Assembly (NCBI GenBank): GCA_031266895.1
Contig: JAISAD010000157.1
Location: 1 to 11,694, forward strand
DNA length: 11,694 nt
Reading direction: 5' to 3'
Origin: Bacteroidales bacterium
GTDB lineage: Bacteria > Bacteroidota > Bacteroidia > Bacteroidales > WCHB1-69
The position numbers were made by a program, and so were the translations under genes. Of the stretch, positions 1 to 9,800 are shown in pieces. Position 1 is the first letter of the stretch, and the number at the start of each line of letters is the position of its first letter. The notes beneath the pieces were generated by a model that saw only the letters and a program-made list of their open reading frames with translations, did not search any database and was not told the origin of the DNA.

Positions 1-77
1 CCGCCCAGCGCGTTTTCCCCCGGCTGATTTTTGCCGAAGGGGATGCTATACTTTTTGTTCTCTTCCTGTCCTGACAT
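1..77 (-). CDS. 5' end of an unidentified gene, cut by the window edge
   Basis: An open frame starts at the ATG at 77-75 and stays open to the edge, giving 25 full codons that begin MSGQEENKKYSIPFGKNQPG and continue with ENALG. The start lies only 9 bp after the TAA stop of the HU-like gene. AAAAGGGAGAA, inside the last HU codons, could serve as a ribosome-binding site, so the two genes are probably co-transcribed. The visible part is hydrophilic and has no signal peptide or membrane segment. I do not recognise the protein. A weak possibility, by inference only, is a Tc toxin B subunit or another SpvB-type protein: these often begin with a short polar leader, then a Pro/Gly/Lys-rich stretch and a Gly-Ile-Gly-Glu-like motif. 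The visible residues resemble this only loosely. Confidence 0.6.
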   Translation of the reverse strand, partial: MSGQEENKKYSIPFGKNQPGENALG

Positions 78-86
78 GTTACTGAT

Positions 87-461
87 TTATTCTCCCTTTT
101 CAAATTTCATACCGGCGATGGCATCTCTCAGTTCTACGCCCGGCATGAAAATTACTCTTGCTCCCTTGATCATACCAACATTAAACTCATCGGGATTGTT
201 CACGCCGTCGCTCGTAAAGGAGAGGCGCAGGGCGCCCAGTTCGCCCAGACTAACGCTTTTGCCCATTAGAAGATACTTGGGGATTATTTCCAGCAGGTTC
301 TCTATAACATTCGACACATCGCCCCTGGAAAGGGATGACATGGCGACAATCTCTTTCGAAATGTCGATCTTTGTTACTCTGCCGTCGTGAACCGGAGCGG
401 CATACCATTTTTTTTCTGCTCTGTTTTGCGGGTTTGCCCGCTCTGTCAACTTATATTTCAT
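87..461 (-). CDS. HU-related DNA-binding protein (Bacteroidota HU-like family)
   Basis: This 124-residue protein has the layout of the extended HU-related family common in Bacteroidota. A basic N-terminal segment beginning MKYKLTERANPQ is followed by an HU/IHF-type fold from about residue 25. Visible family features are the helical stretch with SRGDVSNVIENLLEIIP (about 44-60), the GKSVSLGELGALRLSF turn-and-strand segment (about 67-82), and a C-terminal strand and helix with KGARVIFMPGVELRDAI (about 99-115). Proteins of this class bind DNA as dimers and bend it. In the known family many members lie beside phage-like, mobile or surface-polysaccharide genes rather than acting as the main nucleoid HU. 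The start is the ATG at 461-459; no Shine-Dalgarno sequence is obvious, which is normal for the phylum. The gene lies 350 bp downstream of the giant Tc-like gene on the same strand and is closely followed by another gene. The family assignment is secure; a role in regulating the toxin is only conjecture. Confidence 0.92.
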   Translation of the reverse strand: MKYKLTERANPQNRAEKKWYAAPVHDGRVTKIDISKEIVAMSSLSRGDVSNVIENLLEIIPKYLLMGKSVSLGELGALRLSFTSDGVNNPDEFNVGMIKGARVIFMPGVELRDAIAGMKFEKGE

Positions 462-564
462 ATCGTTTAAGATTTTGGCTGCAGCTCTTTTTCGAATGCT
501 GCAACGGGTTAATATTTAAATTTAAAAACTGTTTGCCTTGTACAGGTACATGCCCGGCAGATGT
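462..564 (-). other. AT-rich leader upstream of the HU-like gene
   Basis: This is the part of the intergenic gap next to the HU-like start codon. It contains an AT tract at about 508-528 with the palindrome TTTAAATTTAAA. On the minus strand this tract includes TAAATTTA, one mismatch from the phylum's -7 consensus TAnnTTTG, but no good -33 element sits at the right distance. An inverted repeat, TGCAGC at 480-485 and GCTGCA at 498-503 with a 12-nt loop, could form a modest hairpin in the leader RNA. A promoter for the HU-like gene is expected here, but none can be assigned firmly. Confidence 0.3.
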
Positions 565-762
565 TCGGAAATATGCGGTTGAAGTTCCGCAAGCGTGCGA
601 CCAGATCCCTGCAAGTGTGTACGTGATTTTACATGCGTATGCGTGCATTGCCCGGACAGTGTGTATGTGCCACATGCATACTTGCGCAATTTTAAACGGA
701 CACTGTGCGGGCTGTGCTCGGACGCTGTGTATTGGATGGGCGATCGTTTTTGCAGAGGGATG
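565..762. repeat. Degenerate tandem array, 22-bp period, about nine units
   Basis: Units start at 565, 587, 609, 631, 653, 675, 697, 719 and 741, exactly 22 bp apart. The first half of each unit follows a loose consensus C(C/G)G(A/C)(A/C)AGTGTG(C/T)(G/A). The clearest copies are CGGACAGTGTG (653), CGGACACTGTG (697) and CGGACGCTGTG (719). CCGCAAGCGTG (587) and CTGCAAGTGTG (609) form a second subtype. Column 8 is T in 8 of 9 units, and column 10 is T in 8 of 9. Units 565, 675 and 741 are more diverged, and an even weaker unit may lie at about 542. The second half of each unit is poorly conserved. The array is richer in G+C than the AT-rich leader beside it. The period is not a multiple of three, which argues against a protein repeat. 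It occupies most of the gap between the toxin gene and the HU-like gene; I see no other feature from 763 to 811 and no clear terminator. Its function is unknown. Confidence 0.6.
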
Positions 763-811
763 AAACATGGTCTGCCGTATTGAATCATTCTTTTTATATA
801 GCTGTGTAAGT

Positions 812-3800
812 TCATTCGTCCTCTTTTAAATGCAGCGCTATAATCACATCCTTAATATCCTGAATCGTTAATCCGGACTCAAGAGCAAAAGACCAGGTGA
901 CGTTTACAGGTTGAGGTGGATCCGGTTCGGGAGTTACCACAACGGAACGGTTGCCATAATAGAGATATGTGTCCTGTATCTGTTCGGATTTGTCCAGGGT
1001 TACAGTCAGAGGGTCAAATTCAGTACTTTTGACTCCTGTTTGTACCGTAGGACTAGTAACGCTAGCTGCATTCCGGCTTACCACCATAACGCCAATTTTA
1101 TCGGCCTGCAAGTCTGCAAATTTTCCTCTCAGGAAATAGGGCAGATTATCCCTTTTAAATGCAAAATCCATAGTGTCGCTTTTAGCGCTCTTCATCTCAT
1201 TCCAGGCATCGGGGAATTGCTGTTTCAGACTTACCAGCACAGTTCCGGCATTGGGAAGTTCGTTCAGTAAAGCGTCTTTTGCTTTAAGGGCTAAATTTCC
1301 ATCATAGAGTGCGGTGTAATTAATATGCAGAATAACGTCGGAAATAGCAGAGAGATCAAACTGATCGCATCCTGCCGGTAAAGACAATCCCCATTTGCTG
1401 ATAACTCCCGCATTTTCAAAAGGCAAATAGCGTTCATCGCCAAAATTGAGTTCAAACATGCCACTATCGTTTTGGGCACTGCTGGTGCAGATATACTGCA
1501 TTATATTGCCGCCGGTTTGATACACAAAACGGGGGTCATTGTCTATAGGTTTCTCTTCATACTTGTCATCTATCAATCGGCTGTTCTTCCGCACTTTGGC
1601 GCTATTGAGCGTTAGCATAAAGCTAACGGTGGTGTAGGGGCCTGCCACATTGGGAATAGTAACCGATACCGATTTAATGCGGCGCATATAGTGTCCCGGA
1701 TAGTCCATATCGAAAATAAACTCTTTTAAATCGAGTATTGCGACATCTTCTTTCCTGTTAATAAGGTCTAACAGTACCTCCGGATACATTTGCGCCAGCG
1801 AAATATGCTTGGTCAGTTCCAAGGTACGTTTGTTCTTGTCTATGTAAGCCGCCTCCAGCACGTGCAAGTCGTGTATCAGCTTGTCGCCGCTCAGCAGACC
1901 CTTTTTCAGGCTGTCCCAATAGCCGAACTGAATAAAGCTGGTGGTTTCATATATGCCCAACTCATGTTGGTAACATTTTTCGGCCTTTTTAGCCATATCG
2001 TAAGCCAGTTTATAGGCCTGAAAATAGACGGAGGATATTTGGGTAATCATCCAGTTATAGAGCGCTTCGTTAGTATATTTATCCTGATAGTACTCTTTTA
2101 CGGATTGGCTTTGCTCTATCTGCATCTCCAGATTTTCCATCTCCTTTTCGGCCATCATCAGGCGAATTTCGGCCGCCGCCAGCTGACAGTCTAACTGCTG
2201 CAGCTCCATATCGGCCATTTTAGCCTGAAAATCCCAATCATCCTTGCGGCGTTCGTAGCTGGCTTTTGTGGCGGCTAAAGAGGAGTTTCTGTCCATTGCC
2301 TGAGCAAGGCCTGACTGCATTATTGCCATAGCGTTAAGTGCAGCAGAAACTTCATGACCACCGAACAGGGCAGTGCCAACAGGACTTCCCAGAGCACCAG
2401 AAGCTCCAATATTAAACTCCGGAATAATAGATAATACCGATGATATGGCGGACATTTGTGAAGAAATAGAACTAAAATCTCCTGCCATAATACTTAAATC
2501 ATAAGATTCAGTTTCCAGGGCATTCATAAACTCTCTGCTCGCATAGTACTCCTTTCGCGCCGTAACGGTAGCAATAAGGGCATTGAGATTGGCTATATTT
2601 TCATTGGCTTCGTCAATTTGCAGTTTACGCACCTGTTTCATGGCCTGCTGCATATTGATCTCCTGCGTACTGCGCAAAATATTAAATGTTTCGGCATCTT
2701 TCTTTTCTAATGCGGAGAGCATTTTGTCGCCCAATTGTTTTACTTCGCCGGCAAATTCAATTGCTTTCTGCATTATAGTGCGGAAACGGTAATAGGGTTG
2801 CGGCGCGGTAATGTCGTTTAGTGCTTCGCCTATAGAGAGTCCTCCCGCTACGGCTCTTACCAGCATGGCGGGGTCAATAGGCGGCTCAAAGAGTGGCAGC
2901 TCGCGCACGATTCCCTCAATATTCATGCTGTTGCGCAATTTAAAGAGGCGGTCTTCTACTGTGTCCCAATACTTTAGCATATCGTCGTTAAAGGGAATGC
3001 AGAAGTTGGTCGCATCCATACGGGGCAACTGGTCGAGATCAGGCTGCTGAGCATGGGGCGCATAAATAGTATAGTACTGTACTTTCAAATTTCTTGATTG
3101 CATCACGTTGGAAGGCGTTGCCGCCGTATCTGAATAGAGAACAGACAGTAATCTGTTTCGGGTTGACGGCCATCCATCGGGATAGGTATATTGAGACTTT
3201 TGCTCATAATCGGAGGTAGTGGAAATTCGGGGATCGGTAATATTGTTAATGGTTTTCGAATCGTCAAAACCATACTTGAATGAGGTGTCATATGGAGTAA
3301 TATAGTCAAAACTGTTTCCTGCCTCCTTGATTTGCTTGTAGTTTTTGGAGGAAATTACATAGTTCTTTTTAGGTATGATTACCGGACGCCGTCCCAGAAT
3401 TTCATACGCCAGCACATAGAGCAGGGTAGCCTCGTTGTTAGACTCTTGACTGTCCTGTCTGAAAAGCTGGTCTGCCCAATCAATAATATTGTCGATATAC
3501 TTCATGACCACCGTACGCTGATAGGCCACAGGTCTTGTACGTGCTATTAAATGGGGCTTATAGGGATCGTTCAGCCATGCGTTTACCTCTGCTGCATGCG
3601 TTTCTATATTCTCTAATATATTTCTGATTTCCTGCGCTCTGGCTTCCTGTGTTGACAATTCAAAAAAGGCTTTAAAGTTCCAGAATTTCTGTGGCGAAGA
3701 CTCGGCGCTTTTGTCCATCGGATTAAAGATATAGTGAAACCACTTCATGGCCTCCTCATACTTTTGATTCTGATTGAGCTTGCAGGCCAGATAGAGAGGC

Positions 3801-6800
3801 GTATGGAAAAACAGTTCCCAGTTATATATCGAATAGGCGCCGGACGTGGCAAAATCAATAATATCTTTCTTATATTCTTCGCCAATTCTGATCATCCCGG
3901 AGGGATGATATTCCGTATTAAAATCAAACTCATTGATAGGATGGAAATCTCGCGGAAAGCGCTGCAAATTTCTGTTCAATAATCCGCTCACGCCGCAACG
4001 GTTCAACTCTTTAATAAACAGTTTGCTGTAAGGATGATAGAACGGGAAGCACTGGTAGGTTACAGGTCCATAATCCGAGAAGTATATTGTTGCCTTTTCT
4101 ATGGGCAGTATAAAAAACGCCCTTTCCGAATCCTGATAAAAAAGAGGAAAATATTCATGCGAAGTATGCTGATTAAGCCATAAATTTTGGAAACGGTGCA
4201 TCATCAATACTATATTCGGATCCTTTCTATTGGTAGATAGTATTTTCATATAATCTGGAGAATAATTAACCGGAAGATAGATATCCAAAGTATCGGAATC
4301 TTTCGGGTAATTAGCATATAAACGGGATGCCCACATATTGGAATAAATTAAGTTGGGACTCTCTTCTGAGAATGAATCTGGAATAGGTATATTATCATCG
4401 GGTTTTTCATCCTGCCTCATTGTATTTAATGCAGTTAGAAATTCAAAAGCCGATTCGGAACAATAAACTTCTCCGTTAAAATAAAATCTGCCGGAAATAG
4501 GATTCCATGATTGATTTGAATTTGCATTTGGAGTCGAATTTTTACTTGGAGTTGAATTTGAGAATCCATACACATCAAATATAATTTCATTGACAGAAGC
4601 ATTATGCCGGGCTACCAAAGAGAGGTTTAATATAGAGAAATGGTTTAGTGTTAAATGTTTTTTCGTCGAATAGACAGCTTTTGTCCATTTTTTATTTCGT
4701 AGCACACTCCAGCCTAATTGTATTTCTGTATATTCAGTTACCGTAGGTTTGTCATTATCGTTCGCCCCCTTAACAGAGTACGATTTTTCAACCGTTGAGA
4801 GCCAAAACAGGTGCAATCTGCGGTTATAGACCATGGGAATTACTACATCTCCCTTAATATCAATATTTATCTTTTCCCAATGCGTCCATGTAAAATTATA
4901 GATGTCGAAGCTGCGATAGTAAAATTCGTAGGGGGTAGCATGGGTTCGGGCTACTACATGCAGCTTGTTTACCGCGCTGGTTTTGGTGTCCAGATCTTTA
5001 TCGTCGGTGGCAGGGATCTGCATTCCGTCATTGTTTTCGACTACCTCATGGTAAATACTGCAAATAAAGAGATGGGAGACGTCGTTTAATTTGTGCAGAT
5101 AGTTTTCAAAAGCCGTTTCTACCAGTTCTTCCGTAACCTCTCCCTGGCTGAGTTCATCCTCCATCTCCTTAAAAAATGGCGTCTTGTCATCTCTCAATTC
5201 CGGTTCAATCCAGTTTTCGGGATAGAGGAATATTTTTCGGTTAGCTTCCCACAGGCGGTATTTCTTCAACCACTCCCACTGCTTCCAATTGGAGTTTTCG
5301 TCTATCTCTATGCCTGCTTCCAATCCCAGCGCACAACGCTGCACAAACAGCTGCACGGAAGCGGTTGCCTGTACTATGCGGGAGGTTTTCGTCTTGGAGG
5401 TCATTTCCGTATCCAGCAGGAAATAGCCGTACAGATCAAGCTTGTCCATCCATACTGTTGGGGTTACGGACGGGGTGCGCCACGAGCGTGTAATCAGGAA
5501 AGAACCCAGTGCATCGCTTTTGGCTTCGCGTATGGGAGCCTGCACTGTAGGCAATTCGTCTAACCAGGTACCTGTATCATAGTGCATCTTGGCGGCCTCT
5601 TTTACCTCTACGGCATTCGTAACATCGTTATCAAATATGCCCCAGCCTGCTAATTTGTCGAAAGAGACCGCTGTAGCATTCTGCAACTGCATGCACTTCA
5701 GTATCTGACTATATACCGCAGACCGATAAAACATCTCTATATCCCAATTAAAATGCTGTCGCAAAAAGGCAATATCGTTCGCATTCCAGCCTGTAAGAAG
5801 ACAGAGGGCAGACAACAGCGCATCTAACGGAGTCTCTTTTTCGATAATGGAGAAGAGCGTTTCGTTATCATCCGTCGCGCCGAACTTAATCTGCAGGTCA
5901 AGCATCCGGCTCAATTCTATCAGCTGATAAAAATTAACGGATTGCGCCACAGTTTCCGGATTATAGATAGAGAAGGCGCCCCAACGGAACGGAAGTTGTC
6001 CTTGAATTTGCATAAGTAGCGCCATATTGTCATCCGTTATTTTATCGCCTTTGATGGTCTTGACAATCTTGTGCATTAAAATAATCACTTGCCACAAATC
6101 GCTCGGTTCTTCTTCCACCGCAACGGGTTCCGTTACAACAGGATTGTTGGGCAACAGTATGTTTATCAACAGTTTTTCGTTAAATTCGACGCTTCCCAGA
6201 AAAGAATCGGTAATGGGAACGGAAATATCATAAAACTCGGCAATGATATCTCTGATTTTAATTCTGCGGGAAACTTCGTTATAGTACTTGCTAACTTCGT
6301 CATATCGCTCTATTAAATCATCTTTTCTCGACAGGGTAACGTAAGGATAGAGGGTGTAATCAAAACTGTAGCCGGCTACCGACGGAAACAGGGAGGCTAT
6401 TCTGTTGTTGATCCATATTTCGTCGGTTATCTGTTCACTGTCGGGGTCATCTTCGTTTACATACCATTTTTTTGTACACTCTATAATCTGAATCACCTCC
6501 TCTATAGAGGCATCATCTCCATAGAGACCCACCTGCTGCACCTGAGTGGTAAACTTGCTTTTATAGTCATCGGTAGCAAAACAGGTATAGCTGCTTCCCG
6601 ATCCTTTTTCCGTTATATCGTCCTCTGTGGGGACGTCGATAAAGAATGAGGCAAAAGTGTTGCGCGTCTCTTCAATTTCTTTGTACAGCAAAGCAATGTC
6701 TGTTTGAGTCAAAGCCAGCTTTGAAGCTTCGGGCGAAGGCGAATAACCGCCCTGCAAAGGCTCTTCGTACAGATAGTGCGTAAGGTATTCAAAGTCGGCC

Positions 6801-9800
6801 AGCGTAAAATTCGCCGCTTTAGCCTGTTGAATATCCTCAAACAACTTATTGAACGAGGTGAGCGTATAGGGAATTCTGTCATTCCGTTCCGTCAAAGCTA
6901 GAAAACGGTACCATTCACTAAAAGAAAATTTACCCTTCTTAGCCAGAGTTACGGTTTGATAAAGCCAGGTCAGATAGCTGATACTTCCATTAATCTGCTC
7001 TACAGTGCCGAAAAACCGAACTCTCAGCGAGGTATAGTCTTTATCGGAAAGCGAAAGGCAGGCTTTGATTAGATTTTCATCTTCCGGAGAGAGCACAGGT
7101 GTTCCTCCTCCTTTAATTGCTGACAAAGCTTCGTTCGGAGGGTTGGACATTACGGGATTCAGGAAAAGCCTGTCGTATAAACAGGGTTTGAGCTTTCCCT
7201 GTTCATAAATATTGCCTGTATTGATGGTGTCGTAACAGGCCAGCAACTCTTCTACCGACAAATTGAGCGACAGTTGTTGCTGTTTGAATAGCCGGAGATA
7301 GTGCAAAGCCACATCGTCCAGGTTATCAATATCCACACTAAAATGGGTAACAGTGGGGCTTTGCAGCAGCAGGTTCAGCTCCCAGATTTTCCATCCCGAT
7401 TTGCGATAGAGGCGAATAAAACGGTGGGCGCGGTCAAACGCTTCCGGAGTTCCTTCAAACGTTTTGTCTTCCATAGAACAATCGGTGAGAGAAGTCTCAT
7501 TTAACAGGCCTATCCAGTTGGCTTCCGTCAAATCCAATATTTCGAGGGCGGATAAATTACTGTCCGCCATGAAATTGACAATCTCCATACTGTAAAGGCT
7601 GCCGGAAATCCGTTCATGCCATGTTTCATTTCTGTCTGTTACGCTTTTATAAGTTCCGGTTACTATTTTGGCTTCCATTGCCGTTAATCCGAAATATTCG
7701 GTGGCAATATCCCTGTCGGAATAATAGATTGAATTTACATTCTGCTGCTTAAAAGCTTCCATCAGATCGTAGCGATCAATTCCCATTTTTTTGAGATAAG
7801 CCCGAATCTCTGTCTGATACACATTCAGCGGAGCAAACATGGGGTAGATTTGCTCTTTCAGAATATCATAGGCTGTTTCTCCGCTTAAATATTTCTTGAG
7901 AATATGTTCTGGTGCGGCCAGCAATTCCCGGCTGCTCAGGGTGGACTGGCACTCCTCTACGCTCCGTTCGTAATCGGGAAATTCAGTTCTTAAAACCGCC
8001 TCTTCCAAAGCCTCGCAAACCAGGTCAATGTAAGGAAGCACGGTATTAGTATTGGGCATATTCAGGTAAATCTTGCTGATATCTTTTCTGCGCAATTTGC
8101 CGGTGTCGTTGTTATAATAATCCATGAAATTTTTCACGGGAATATGCTGTTTCGTTTCACGCTCATCTAAAAACGCCAACAAGTCGGCCAGGTAGGCGGC
8201 GGCGCTGTAAACAGATTCATCGTGCTCGCATTCGCAGTAGTCCAGATTGCCGAAAAGTTTCTTTATATCCGGAAATTCGGCTTCCAGGTCGGCTGCAAGC
8301 CCGTCCATATACTCTTTATCTGTCCTCCCAACCACGTATGCCGTTCCGGCGCTGCAAGTGTGGTTAATATTGGCAAAAGCATTGTATGCATTGGAAAAAC
8401 GGGAGGAAGCCACGTTAAAAGTACTGTCGATATCTTTCTGACTCAATCGGCTTATTAATTTTTCTTCCAGAAGTTCTTTACCCATAAAGTAAATCTGTCC
8501 GGCGCTTTTAATATCGTTTTCCAGCAAAACAGTCGCTGCTTCTGGAGAAGGCGTAATGCGAAATACATTCTGTATCTGTGTAAACTGTCTCACAAATTCA
8601 GCGTCTTTCCCGGTCTGGTCAAGTCTGTCCGTCAACATGTTAAATCCCTGATTCTCTAATAGATACTCTTTGATCTCGCCAAGTTTGGAAAACTTCAAAC
8701 CGCTGCTTTCAATCTCCTCTATAATGCTAATATCGGAAAAGATTTCGGAGATATTGTTCATTACAAATTTTGCGTAAGTGTCGTTATTGAATCCCGACGG
8801 ATAGGAATTGCCTATTAACTCTTTCCAGGTTTCCAGATTTAAAGAGGCAAGAAACCGAACCGATTCATCCTTAATCTTTGGAAGATATTCCTTACTTATT
8901 TTTTCGATAAGAGAGAGATAGTTTCGCGTAATCCGGCTCAACTGGAAATAGATAATCAATGATTCTTTATATTGTTTGGGAACTATATCACCATTTTCCA
9001 GTATGGAAAGAAATTGATTAAAATCAGTAACGTAAGCAGTAAACAGGTAGGAAATATCGAGTTGTAACTGTCTTCCCGGGACTTCTGCCAACTTAAAAAT
9101 ATCCTGCAAGGCAAGCGGCGCTTTATCATCGCCTTCAAGAAAATGGGCGGAGAGTATTACGTTTGTTACGTAATAGTAATATACTTTTTCAGTGTTTAGC
9201 CTTATTTCTTCTTCAGTCTGATACGGAATGTACTTTTGATTAACAGCGGTAGTCATCAGATCCAAAAACTGTTGTTCAGACATCATGATAAAGCCGTTTA
9301 ATATCAAGTTTTTGATATCATCCTTATAGGACGCCCATTCTGCGGGGGTATAATTGAGAAAAGAGTCGTCAAAAAGTTGTCGCGGCACATTGACGGGATA
9401 GTTTTGATACAGGTATCCAAAAACAATATCAGATGCCCTTCCTAGTAGGTCTATGTCTTTCATATAGGCAAACATGAGCCTCATTATTGTTTCAATATCA
9501 GTATCGGCATATATGCTAATATTAAGAAGCTCTTCCGCTGTTTTTTCGGGAAGATCTGCCGGGGAGATGTAAATGAAATTCAACGCTTCTATCAAAGAGT
9601 AGTAAAGAGCCTGCCCTTTGCTGACAAAAGCATCGGAAGAGACATTAAAAACAGATTCCAAGTCTTTAATCAGAATATTATCCTGCGAAAACAGTTGTCC
9701 GCAGCTAATGGTAATAGCTAAGGGATAGAGCAGCAGTCCCTCGTCATTAAAATAATTCGCTCCAATAGTGAGATAAATGCGGTAAGAGCCATCGGCAAAG

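Noticed and set aside
565..762. CRISPR array interpretation of the 22-bp repeats
   Set aside because: There are no alternating conserved repeats and unique spacers of usual size, the units are diverged and only 22 bp from start to start, and no cas gene is in view.
335..783. Open frames on both strands through the gap (335-763 plus, 451-768 minus, 595-783 plus)
   Set aside because: They overlap the HU-like gene or one another. Their openness is explained by the G+C-rich, stop-poor repeat array, and none has a recognisable product or ribosome-binding site.
911..9300. Many plus-strand open frames of 60-156 codons opposite the toxin gene
   Set aside because: They are antisense shadows of one continuous, well-supported coding frame and show no family motifs.
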